64,000 bases of DNA, taken from CAMFLJ01 sp965279255 (GTDB taxonomy: Bacteria > Actinomycetota > Acidimicrobiia > Acidimicrobiales > Acidimicrobilacustridaceae). The notes below the pieces were generated by a model that saw only the letters and a program-made list of their open reading frames with translations, did no database searches and was not told the origin of the DNA. Positions 7,657 to 15,416 of this stretch are shown here, piece by piece. The stretch is taken from contig OZ257146.1 in assembly GCA_965279255.1 (NCBI GenBank), positions 1,178,001 to 1,242,000 on the forward strand. Direction: 5' to 3'. Both the position numbers and the translations under genes were made by a program. Numbering within the stretch: the stretch's first letter is position 1; the number at the start of each line of letters is the position of its first letter.

Positions 7657-8285
7657 TCGAGCTGCCCGAACTCCAGCCCGGTCGGCTGACCGGCGACGAC
7701 GGTGCGGTCCTGGTCGAGGCCGCCCTCGCCATCCCGTTCCTGGTGCTGCTCATGCTCGGGGTCCTCGAGTTCGGCTACGCGTGGCGGAACGAGAACATCG
7801 TCAACTCGTCGGTCAGGGCCGCGAGTCGTTCGGCGACGCAGTCACTGTCGAACCCGCAGGCCGACCGATTCGCCCTCGAGTCCTACCTGGGCACGGTGGC
7901 CCAGGGCCGGAACCTCACCACGAACAAGATCATCGTCTACAAGATCGACGAGTCCACGAACCCGAACGGCACCGTTCCCGCGAGCTGCCTCACGGCCACG
8001 ACCAGCGGTGCTCCTCCGTACGGGGTGTCCGGCGTGTGCAACGTCTACATCCCGAGCCAGTGGACGCCGGCGAACCTCGTCTCGTCCAACTTCGGCTGCG
8101 CGGCCGGTGACTACGACGTCAACTTCTGCCCCACCACGGCGCGGACGGCACTGCTCCCCGCCACCCCGACGACCGTCGGCGTCTATGCGGACGTCACCTA
8201 CCGCATGCTCACCAAGGTCATCCCCGGAAGCACCCTCAACTTCTCCGACCGTTCGGTCGCTCGAGTGGAACCGAGTCCCGTATGA
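7653..8285 (+). CDS. TadE-like pseudopilin family protein, second copy
   Basis: 210-residue paralogue of the preceding protein: DDGAVLVEAALAIPFLVLLMLGVLEFGYAWRN at about residues 15-46, then an extracytoplasmic domain with several Cys and a similar ending (FSDRSVARVEPS against VTLTDSSITKLEP upstream). It probably arose by local duplication and diverged. Both ends overlap their neighbours as ATGA, so the three tad-like genes are translationally coupled. No prepilin peptidase, TadA ATPase or TadB/C platform gene is in the window, so any assembly machinery must be elsewhere. Confidence 0.8.
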   Translation: MIELPELQPGRLTGDDGAVLVEAALAIPFLVLLMLGVLEFGYAWRNENIVNSSVRAASRSATQSLSNPQADRFALESYLGTVAQGRNLTTNKIIVYKIDESTNPNGTVPASCLTATTSGAPPYGVSGVCNVYIPSQWTPANLVSSNFGCAAGDYDVNFCPTTARTALLPATPTTVGVYADVTYRMLTKVIPGSTLNFSDRSVARVEPSPV

Positions 8286-9985
8286 ACGACCTTCGTCTCG
8301 ACCGTCCACGTCACCGCGCGAGCAGGCGAGGCGACAACGGCTACGTGCTGGTGCTCACCGCGGTGATGCTGGTGCCGCTGCTGGCGTTCACCGCGTTCGC
8401 CGTCGACCTCGGCGCCTGGTACGCCCAGTCGACCAAGATGCAGCGCGCCGTCGACAGCGCCGCGCTGGCCGGGGTCGTCTGGCTCCCGGACCAGACGGCT
8501 GCCACCAACGCGGCCACGGCGGTGCTCCGCAGCAACGGCTACACCGGGCAGGCCGACTTCTCCTTCCCCGCCGGCGGGCAGCAGATGAAGGTCGCCATCA
8601 CGCGCTCCGGCGCGCAGTACTTCTCGAAGATGTTCACGGGTGCACCCAGCCTGGGTCGCTCGGCGACGGCGGAGTTCAACAAACCGGTCCCACTCGGGAG
8701 CCCGGCGAACGCCGCCGGCAACATCATCAACGACGTCTCGCAGTGTCCGCAGTTCCAGCCGACCCAGACCAGTCCGTGCGGTCCGCAGCCGATGCTCTGG
8801 CAGGCGATCCAGGGCCCTTACGAGACCCACGGGAACGGCGACGCCTACGCCACGCTCTGCGCGACGGGCAAGTCGGGTGCCCAGTGCGGCACGCCGTCGA
8901 GCCCCTCGAACAGCCTCTACAAGCCGGAGGGGTACGAGTTCGCCATCGACGTCCCGGCGACCGCGGTCGGCTCCCCGGTGACCGTGCAGGTCTGGGACGC
9001 CGCGGAGATCCAGCGCACAACCGGAACCGGCGCATCGGGTGCTGACTGCAACCGCGCCGCCGCGCCCTTCAACGGCACGTGGCCGGTGACCAACTTCACC
9101 CAGCAGAACTGCCAGACCGGCGACAGCGGGCCGACCGACAGCAACGGCATCCCGATGCAGTACCAGGTCTGGGACAACGACGGCTCCGACCTCACGACGA
9201 ACTTCGACACGCCGCTCTCCGGGTGCGAGCTCTACATCCCCCGTGACACGGCGGCGAACCCGACGACGGTCGCGACCTACGAGAACAAGTGGGCCACGGT
9301 CTGCACGTTCACCCCCACCCGGGCGGGCGTCTACCCGATGCGGGTCAAGAGCTCCAACATCCTCCACAACGGCGTGCGGATCGCCGACAGCACGTCGGCG
9401 GCAGGGTGGAACAGCTACTCGCTGCGAGTCACCTCGGCGGCCGCGGGCGTCCGGCTCTACTCCATCTCGAACCTCTCCATCTGGACCAACACCCCGGGCT
9501 CGACGGCCCGCTTCTACCTCGCCCAGATCAAGCCCGAGCACAAGGGCAAGAAGATCGTGATCGACCTCTTCGATCCGGGCGACGGTGCCTCCGGCACCTA
9601 CAAGCTGCAGGTGCTCGCACCGCCGCAGGCGTCGCCGTTCAACACGCCCGCCGTGGGCTCCCCCGTGGTGCCACCGCAGTACGGGGCCGTGATCCCCGCC
9701 ACCAACGTGGTCGACTCGTGCAAGGCCAACACCGCAGGGTCGACGAACAGGGGTGGGGGCACCCTCGTCACGGTCGCGGGCTGCCAGGTCACGACGAGGG
9801 ACAACAGCGGGCAGTACTTCCAGGACGGATGGTTGCGCTTCGAGATCCAGCTCTCGGCGAACTACAGCTGCTCGACCGACTGCTGGTGGACCATCAAGTA
9901 CGACTTCGGAACCGGCAGCAGCCCGAACGACCGGACGACCTGGGCACTGAGCGTTCTCGGTGACCCCGTCCACCTCGTGCAGTAG
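8282..9985 (+). CDS. TadG-related membrane-anchored protein with large extracytoplasmic region
   Basis: The 567-residue product begins with an Arg-rich cytoplasmic tail, then GYVLVLTAVMLVPLLAFTAFAVDLGAWYA and KMQRAVDSAALAG. This is the Tad/TadG N-terminal domain, an anchored helix followed by the conserved VDxAALA block. The remaining 480 or so residues are Ser/Thr/Gly-rich, predicted beta-rich, with paired cysteines. I see no von Willebrand A MIDAS motif, although many TadG proteins have one. It is last in the three-gene tad-like operon and may be a surface-exposed structural partner of the two TadE-like proteins. Confidence 0.7.
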   Translation: MNDLRLDRPRHRASRRGDNGYVLVLTAVMLVPLLAFTAFAVDLGAWYAQSTKMQRAVDSAALAGVVWLPDQTAATNAATAVLRSNGYTGQADFSFPAGGQQMKVAITRSGAQYFSKMFTGAPSLGRSATAEFNKPVPLGSPANAAGNIINDVSQCPQFQPTQTSPCGPQPMLWQAIQGPYETHGNGDAYATLCATGKSGAQCGTPSSPSNSLYKPEGYEFAIDVPATAVGSPVTVQVWDAAEIQRTTGTGASGADCNRAAAPFNGTWPVTNFTQQNCQTGDSGPTDSNGIPMQYQVWDNDGSDLTTNFDTPLSGCELYIPRDTAANPTTVATYENKWATVCTFTPTRAGVYPMRVKSSNILHNGVRIADSTSAAGWNSYSLRVTSAAAGVRLYSISNLSIWTNTPGSTARFYLAQIKPEHKGKKIVIDLFDPGDGASGTYKLQVLAPPQASPFNTPAVGSPVVPPQYGAVIPATNVVDSCKANTAGSTNRGGGTLVTVAGCQVTTRDNSGQYFQDGWLRFEIQLSANYSCSTDCWWTIKYDFGTGSSPNDRTTWALSVLGDPVHLVQ

Positions 9986-9986
9986 C

Positions 9987-10000
9987 GGCGGGGGACCGCC
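9987..10000 (+). terminator. Short hairpin after the tad-like operon
   Basis: GGCGG (9987-9991) and CCGCC (9996-10000) pair around a GGGA loop directly after the TadG-like stop codon. The stem is short and has no T tract, so it is a weak terminator candidate before obgE. Confidence 0.35.
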
Positions 10001-10051
10001 TGCCCGAACCGGCGCAGGGACCTGCCCCTCCACCCCGTAGGCTGCTGCGTC

Positions 10052-11344
10052 GTGTCCGGCTTCGTCGACGAGTGTCAGATCAATGTGCGGGGCGGCGACG
10101 GTGGCGCCGGCTGTGTCGCGGTCCGACGCGAGGCCCACGTGGCCAAGGGCGGGCCCGACGGCGGCGACGGTGGCAAGGGCGGCGACGTCTGGCTGGTCGC
10201 CGACCGCAACGTCGCCTCGCTGCTGGCCTTCAAGGACCATCCCCACCGACGGGCCCCGAGCGGCACCCACGGCTCCGGCAAGAAGAAGCACGGCCACGGC
10301 GGCGACGACCTCGTGGTGCACGTCCCCGAGGGCACCGTCGTGCTCGACCGTGACGGCATGGTGCTCGCCGACCTGGTGAACCAGGGCGACCGGTTCCTCG
10401 CCGCAGCCGGCGGTCGGGGCGGCAAGGGCAACGCCAAGTTCCTCTCCAACAAGCGTCGGGCCCCGATGTTCGCCGAGCAGGGCGAGGTCGGCGAGGAGCG
10501 CTGGCTGAACCTCGAGCTCAAGCTCATGGCCGACGTGGCTCTGGTGGGCTTCCCCAACGTGGGCAAGTCCACGCTGATCTCCCGGGTCTCGGCCGCCAAG
10601 CCCAAGATCGCCGACTACCCCTTCACCACCCTCGAGCCCAACCTCGGCGTGGTGCGCCTCGACGACGGCTACGAGTACGTCGTCGCCGACATCCCCGGGC
10701 TCATCGAGGGCGCGAGCGAGGGCAAGGGCCTCGGCCACCGCTTCCTGCGCCACATCGAGCGGGCGCGGGCGCTGGTGCTGCTGATCGACCTCGCCGGTGG
10801 CGCCGACGGCACCACCGCCGACCCGCCCGCCGAGCAGGCCCGGGTGCTGCTCGAGGAGCTCGAGGCCTACCAGCCCGACCTCGTCACCCGGCCCCGGCTC
10901 ATCATCGGCTCCCGGGCCGACATGGCCCCCGAGTACCTCGAGCGGGCCGACGGAGCCGAGCCCGTCGTCACCGACGACGGCCTCGAGCTCGACCTGTGCA
11001 TCTCCGCCATCACCGGCGCCGGCCTGCCCCGCCTGGTCGGCCGCATGGCCGAGTCGGTCCGTGAGGCACGGGAATCCGAGCCCGAGCCCGAGGGGTTCAT
11101 CGTGCACCGGCCCATCCCCGAGGGGGTGCGCATCGAGCGCGGCGACGACGGCAGCTTCATCGTCATCGGCCGCCAGGCCGAGCGGGCCGTCGCCCTCTCC
11201 GACCTCACCCAGCTCGAGGCGCTCGACTACGCCCACTCCCGGCTCAAGAAGCTCGGGGTCGACAAGGCCCTCGCCAAGGCCGGCGCCCGCGAGGGCGACA
11301 TCGTGCACATCGGTGGGATGAGCTTCTCGTTCGAGGAAGACTGA
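10052..11344 (+). CDS. obgE: Obg family GTPase with altered G4 motif
   Basis: Essential GTPase of 50S assembly and stress signalling. The Gly-rich Obg fold occupies residues about 1-158. The G domain has GFPNVGKS (G1), DYPFTT (G2), DIPG (G3) and CISAITGAG (G5). The C-terminal OCT domain is complete, with conserved VHRPIPEG and ending IVHIGGMSFSFEED. Where other Obg proteins have NKxD (G4), this one reads IIGSRADMA, keeping only the Asp. The GTG at 10052 lies 8 nt after a TAGGCT -10 box (10038-10043) without a clear SD. proB follows after 6 nt. Confidence 0.95.
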   Translation: MSGFVDECQINVRGGDGGAGCVAVRREAHVAKGGPDGGDGGKGGDVWLVADRNVASLLAFKDHPHRRAPSGTHGSGKKKHGHGGDDLVVHVPEGTVVLDRDGMVLADLVNQGDRFLAAAGGRGGKGNAKFLSNKRRAPMFAEQGEVGEERWLNLELKLMADVALVGFPNVGKSTLISRVSAAKPKIADYPFTTLEPNLGVVRLDDGYEYVVADIPGLIEGASEGKGLGHRFLRHIERARALVLLIDLAGGADGTTADPPAEQARVLLEELEAYQPDLVTRPRLIIGSRADMAPEYLERADGAEPVVTDDGLELDLCISAITGAGLPRLVGRMAESVREARESEPEPEGFIVHRPIPEGVRIERGDDGSFIVIGRQAERAVALSDLTQLEALDYAHSRLKKLGVDKALAKAGAREGDIVHIGGMSFSFEED

Positions 11345-11350
11345 CCGACC

Positions 11351-12445
11351 GTGGACATCGTGGCCAAGATCGGCACGTCCTCGCTCACCGACGCCCGGGG
11401 CGAGATCCGGCGTGACGCCATCGCCAAGCTGTGCGACGAGGTCGCCGGCCTGCGTGCTGCGGGACACCGCGTCGTGGTGGTCACCTCTGGCGCCATCGGG
11501 GCCGGCCTGCCCGCCCTCGGCCTGGGTGGCGACAAGCGCCCCCGCGACGCCGTCACCCTCCAGGCCCTCTCCGCGGTCGGCCAGAGCCGACTCATGGGCG
11601 TCTACGACGACGAGCTCGGCCGCCACGACCTCGTGGTCGGCCAGGTCCTGCTGGCCCCCCTCGACTTCGTCGAGCGCCGGCAGTACCTCCAGGCCCGGGG
11701 CACGCTCCTGCGCCTGCTCGAGCTCGGGGTGGTGCCGGTCGTCAACGAGAACGACGCCATCGCCGACGACGAGATCCGCTTCGGTGACAACGACCGCATC
11801 GCCGCGCTCGTCGCCCATCTGATCGACGCCGACCTGCTGGTGCTGCTCACCGACACGCCCGGCCTGCTCTCGGCCGATCCCCGCCTCGATCCGTCGGCCT
11901 CGCTCATCGAGGAGATCCTCGAGATCGACAAGAGCCTGGAGGCCGTCGCCGGTGGGCCCGGCTCGGTCGGCGGCAGCGGCGGGATGGCCTCCAAGGTCGC
12001 CGCCGCCAAGATCGCCGCCTGGTCGGGCGTCCGCACCGTCATCGCCGCGGCCGAGCGGCCCGACGTGCTCGCCGACGCCGTGGCCTGCAGCCCGGGCGTG
12101 GGCACGGTCGTGCAGCCCCACGACCGCGACCTGCCCGCCCGCAAGCTCTGGATCGCGTTCGCTGTCGGCTCCACCGGCACGGTCGTCGTCGATCCGGGCG
12201 CCCGGCGCGCCCTCGAGCGCGGCGGCGTGTCGCTGCTGCCGGCGGGGGTCGAGCGCGTCGAGGGCGACTTCGACGCCGACGACGCCGTCGAGATCAGCGA
12301 CACCGACGGCGTGGTGTTCGCCAAGGGCCTGGTGCGCGTGTCGTCGGTGGTCGCCTCCGACATGGCGGGGCGCCGCAGCGCCGACCTGGCCGACGGCGTG
12401 CCCCGCTACCTGGTGCACGCCGACGACCTGGTCATCCTGCCCTGA
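11351..12445 (+). CDS. proB: Glutamate 5-kinase with PUA domain
   Basis: First step of proline synthesis: phosphorylates L-glutamate to gamma-glutamyl phosphate, normally handed to ProA. The amino-acid-kinase fold starts MDIVAKIGTSSLTD and continues with VVVVTSGAIGAGLPALGL, VVPVVNENDAIADDEIRFGDND and GTGGMASKV-like GSGGMASKVAAAKIA. A PUA domain occupies about residues 275-364. The length of 364 is normal. The GTG at 11351 is 6 nt after obgE. Its partner proA lies 7.3 kb downstream instead of adjacent, separated by the murJ/lipid-alanylation block on the opposite strand. Confidence 0.95.
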   Translation: MDIVAKIGTSSLTDARGEIRRDAIAKLCDEVAGLRAAGHRVVVVTSGAIGAGLPALGLGGDKRPRDAVTLQALSAVGQSRLMGVYDDELGRHDLVVGQVLLAPLDFVERRQYLQARGTLLRLLELGVVPVVNENDAIADDEIRFGDNDRIAALVAHLIDADLLVLLTDTPGLLSADPRLDPSASLIEEILEIDKSLEAVAGGPGSVGGSGGMASKVAAAKIAAWSGVRTVIAAAERPDVLADAVACSPGVGTVVQPHDRDLPARKLWIAFAVGSTGTVVVDPGARRALERGGVSLLPAGVERVEGDFDADDAVEISDTDGVVFAKGLVRVSSVVASDMAGRRSADLADGVPRYLVHADDLVILP

Positions 12446-12466
12446 GCCGGCCCCGGACGGCCGGCT
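12445..12466. terminator. Bidirectional hairpin between proB and the AlaRS-like gene
   Basis: AGCCGGCC (12445-12452) and GGCCGGCT (12459-12466) form a perfect 8-bp stem with a 6-nt loop. It overlaps the last base of the proB stop codon and ends 7 bp from the stop of the convergent AlaRS-like gene. Confidence 0.65.
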
Positions 12467-12472
12467 GAGCGG

Positions 12473-13792
12473 TCAGCCCCGCGAGCGCTCCTGCTGCTCG
12501 CGGCGGAGCTCCTCGTAGCGGTCGCGCCAGTCGGGCTCGATCGTCATGCCCACCCGCTCGGCCTCCTCGAGGGCCAGCTCGGCGGGGTAGCCGAGGGTGT
12601 CGGCGGCCTTGAAGGCGAAGTCGCCGTCGAAGGTGGCGCCGCTGTCGGCCTCGCGGTGCAGGGTGTCGAGGCCGTGGCGGAGGGCCTTGGCGAACTTGGC
12701 GACCTCGCGGTCGATCACCTCGCGGGCGTGCTCGCCCGACTCGCCGTTGAGGTCGTCCCAGCGCTTCCCCTGCACGACGGCGACCTCGTCGGCGACCTGG
12801 TTCACCTTGGCCGCCACCTCGGCGTCGCTGCCGGTGAGCAGCTGGGCGTGGCGCACCGACCGGCGGATCAGGCGGCGCAGCACGTAGCCCTGCCGGCTGG
12901 CCGACGGGTAGACGCCGGCGGCGGCGATGGTGAGGGCGGCCCGCACGTGGTCGGCGATGATGCGCTGCGATCGGACGGCGTCGTCGTCGAGCGCGGAGTC
13001 CGCCACATCGAGGCCACGCGAGACGGCGTCGAGCAGGGCCGCCATCTCGGGGGTCTCCCACACCGTGGCCCGGTTGTTCAGGAACAGCTCGGTGCGCTCG
13101 GCGCCCATGCCCGTGTCGATGTTGCGCTGGCTGAGCTCGGTGAGCCCGCCGTCGGCGTCGCGCTCGTAGGTCATGAAGACGTTGTTCCAGATCTCCACGA
13201 AGTCCGCGGTGTCAGCGAAGGCCGGCGAGGCCTCGTCGCCGACGTAGACGAACATCTCGGTGTCGGGACCGCAGAGCCCGACCGGGCCGTTCGACCACCA
13301 GTTGTCGGTGAGCGGCGTGATGTGGCCGGTGGGGTCGACGCCCCTGTCGGCGAAGCACTGCTCCCACAGCGCGACCGCCTCGGTGTCGAGGCCCATGCCG
13401 ATGTCGGACAGTCCGGCGAACACGGTGACGTAGAGCTTCTCGGGGTCGATGCCGTACACGTCGGTGAGCAGGCCCATCGACTGCGGGATGGCCCGTTCCT
13501 TGAAGTAGTCGCCGAGGCTCCAGTTGCCGACCATCTCGAAGATGGTCAGGTGCCGGTTGTCGCCCACCTCGTCGATGTCGGTGGTGCGCACGCAGCGCTG
13601 CACGTCGCACAGCCGCCGACCCATCGGGTGGGGCTGGCCGTGCAGGTACGGCGTGAGCGGGTGCATGCCCGCCGTGGTGAACAGCACGTCGTCGGTGGGC
13701 GACATCACCGAGTGGCCGGCGATCAGCTGGTGGTCGTTGTCCTCCATGTACTGGAGGAAGCGGTTCTCGACCTCGTCGAGGGTCCAGGTCAT
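12473..13792 (-). CDS. Stand-alone alanyl-tRNA synthetase core (no editing domain)
   Basis: The 439-residue protein matches the catalytic and tRNA-recognition part of AlaRS. It has TTAGMHPLTPYLHG, RLCDVQRCVRTTDIDEVG, NRHLTIFEMVGNWSLGDYFK (motif 2 region), GPVGLCGPDTEMF, FVEIWNNVFMTYERDADG and NIDTGMGAER (motif 3 region). The helical region with GYVLRRLIRRSVRHAQLL follows. It then stops: no editing (AlaX-like) domain and no C-Ala domain, so about half of a normal 870-residue AlaRS. The ATG at 13792 has AGGAG nearby. It is last in an operon after aspartate 4-decarboxylase and an MprF-type transferase. I infer that it makes Ala-tRNA for lipid modification; it could instead be regulatory or charge another substrate. 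Confidence 0.85.
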   Translation of the reverse strand: MTWTLDEVENRFLQYMEDNDHQLIAGHSVMSPTDDVLFTTAGMHPLTPYLHGQPHPMGRRLCDVQRCVRTTDIDEVGDNRHLTIFEMVGNWSLGDYFKERAIPQSMGLLTDVYGIDPEKLYVTVFAGLSDIGMGLDTEAVALWEQCFADRGVDPTGHITPLTDNWWSNGPVGLCGPDTEMFVYVGDEASPAFADTADFVEIWNNVFMTYERDADGGLTELSQRNIDTGMGAERTELFLNNRATVWETPEMAALLDAVSRGLDVADSALDDDAVRSQRIIADHVRAALTIAAAGVYPSASRQGYVLRRLIRRSVRHAQLLTGSDAEVAAKVNQVADEVAVVQGKRWDDLNGESGEHAREVIDREVAKFAKALRHGLDTLHREADSGATFDGDFAFKAADTLGYPAELALEEAERVGMTIEPDWRDRYEELRREQQERSRG

Positions 13793-13865
13793 CGGAGGGT
13801 CTCCTGTCGGGCGGGGGTCGGGGAAGGGGATGCGGTGGGACTGGTGGATGCGGCGGTGGGGCGGG

Positions 13866-15416
13866 TCACGGCCGGGCCGCCTCGTCGAGGACGGACGCCA
13901 GTGCCGCGCCCACGGCACCGAGCTCGTCGGTGTCGAGGGACGCCACCGAGATCCGGACGTCCCAGCTGTCGGCGTCGAAGAGCTGACCGGGCAGCACCAC
14001 GACCCCGTGCTCGGACGCCAGGCGCAGGGCCAGGGCCCACGGGTCGGTGCGGGCGGCGACGCCCGCTGCGGCGTCGGCACCGACGCGGGCCCGAACCACC
14101 GCGAGCAGGTCGATGAGGGCGTAGTAGGAGGTGTCGTCCCCGCCGGCGGGCTCGACCCCGAGGGCGCTGAAGAGCGCGTCCTCGCGAGTGGCCAGCTCGG
14201 CGCGGACGCCGTCCATGTAGGCCCGGCCCGATGGCAGCAGGTGGGCCAGCGCGAACAGCGCCATCTGCACCTGTCCGGGGGTCCCGAGGCCAGCGATGTT
14301 GTGCAGCGCGACGTCGCGGCTGTCGGCGACGAGGCGGCGCATGAACGACAGGCCCCGCACGTCGGACGTGACCGAGCCGTACCGCAGGGCCACGGCCGCG
14401 AGGTCGTCACCGGACTGCGCGGCCAGCATCTCGTCGAGCACGTTGTCGCGATGCACGGCCACGAAGCCCAACCGGTTGCCCGTGGCGCCGAAGGTCTTCG
14501 AGAACGAGTGGATGCACACCACGTTGTGGGGCACGTCGGCCAGGGCGCCACGGAAGTCCGTGAGGAACGCGGCGTAGGCGGTGTCGGCGATGATCAGGAG
14601 GTCGGGTCGCCGCTGCACCACGAGATCGTGCAGCTCGCGAAGCTGCTCGTGGCCGATGGCCCGGCTGTCGGGGTTGCCCGGGTTGATCAGGAAGAACGCC
14701 TTGATCGACGGGTCGGCGAGCCGCTCCAGCGCGTGCTCGGCGAAGCGCCCCGGCTCGTCGAGCACCGCGGGGATCTCGACGACCCGGAAGCCGAAGTCCT
14801 CCAGCACGGGGATCTGGAGGTACGGGGTGAAGATGGGGGTGGCCAGGGCGATGGCGTCGCCGGGCTGCACCAGGCGGCTCTCGTGCAGCGTGTTGAACAC
14901 GTAGGCCATCGCCGCCGCGCCGCCCTCGGTGGCGAACAGCCGGTAGGTGCCGCGTGGCGACGGATCGGCATCGACGAGGTGCACCAGGTACCGCTCGAGC
15001 ACCGCCTCGACGTGCTCGAGCGCGGGGGTGGGCGTGGGGTACCCGGCACCGAGCGCGCCCCGGACGAGCTCGTCGACCCAGGCGTCGGGGTCGAAGCCCA
15101 ACTGCTCGACGCCGAAGGCCACCGCCTCGGCCAGGAAGGTGGCCCCGGGCGATGCCCCGACGGAGAGTGCCTCGGCGAGCTCATCGGCCAGCCCGGCCCG
15201 CTCAGGGGCCCGGCCGCGGCCGTCGGGCGAGCCGGCGGCGACGGCGGCGTCGAGGGCGAACGCCTCGAGCTCGAGCATGCCGGCACGGGGGAGGGTGGCG
15301 ACCCAGTTGGGCTGGCCCCGTCCCGCGTCGAGGACGGGTCGACCCGAGGCCCGGGCGGCCGTGCCGAGCGACGCCTGGAGCTCGAAGAGGCTCGGCTGCG
15401 CCTCGAGGTCAGTCAT
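13866..15416 (-). CDS. asdA: Aspartate 4-decarboxylase-like aminotransferase
   Basis: A fold-type I PLP enzyme of 516 residues, longer than ordinary aspartate aminotransferase (about 400). It carries blocks typical of L-aspartate beta-decarboxylase, which converts Asp to Ala plus CO2. These are LDAGRGQPNW near residue 30, GTYRLFATEGGAAAMAYVF, ALATPIFTPYLQIPVLEDF, FFLINPGNPDSRAI and HSFSKTFGATGNRLG, where Lys307 is the predicted Schiff-base lysine. The ATG (15416) overlaps the end of the MprF-like gene by 8 nt. The AlaRS-like gene follows after 73 nt. Pure transaminase activity cannot be excluded by eye. Confidence 0.82.
   Translation of the reverse strand: MTDLEAQPSLFELQASLGTAARASGRPVLDAGRGQPNWVATLPRAGMLELEAFALDAAVAAGSPDGRGRAPERAGLADELAEALSVGASPGATFLAEAVAFGVEQLGFDPDAWVDELVRGALGAGYPTPTPALEHVEAVLERYLVHLVDADPSPRGTYRLFATEGGAAAMAYVFNTLHESRLVQPGDAIALATPIFTPYLQIPVLEDFGFRVVEIPAVLDEPGRFAEHALERLADPSIKAFFLINPGNPDSRAIGHEQLRELHDLVVQRRPDLLIIADTAYAAFLTDFRGALADVPHNVVCIHSFSKTFGATGNRLGFVAVHRDNVLDEMLAAQSGDDLAAVALRYGSVTSDVRGLSFMRRLVADSRDVALHNIAGLGTPGQVQMALFALAHLLPSGRAYMDGVRAELATREDALFSALGVEPAGGDDTSYYALIDLLAVVRARVGADAAAGVAARTDPWALALRLASEHGVVVLPGQLFDADSWDVRISVASLDTDELGAVGAALASVLDEAARP

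Noticed and set aside
8198..12418. 1406-aa open frame on the minus strand
   Set aside because: Antisense shadow of the tad-like genes, obgE and proB; its Gly/Val/Asp/His-rich composition is typical of GC-skewed non-coding frames, and the real genes have clear family motifs.
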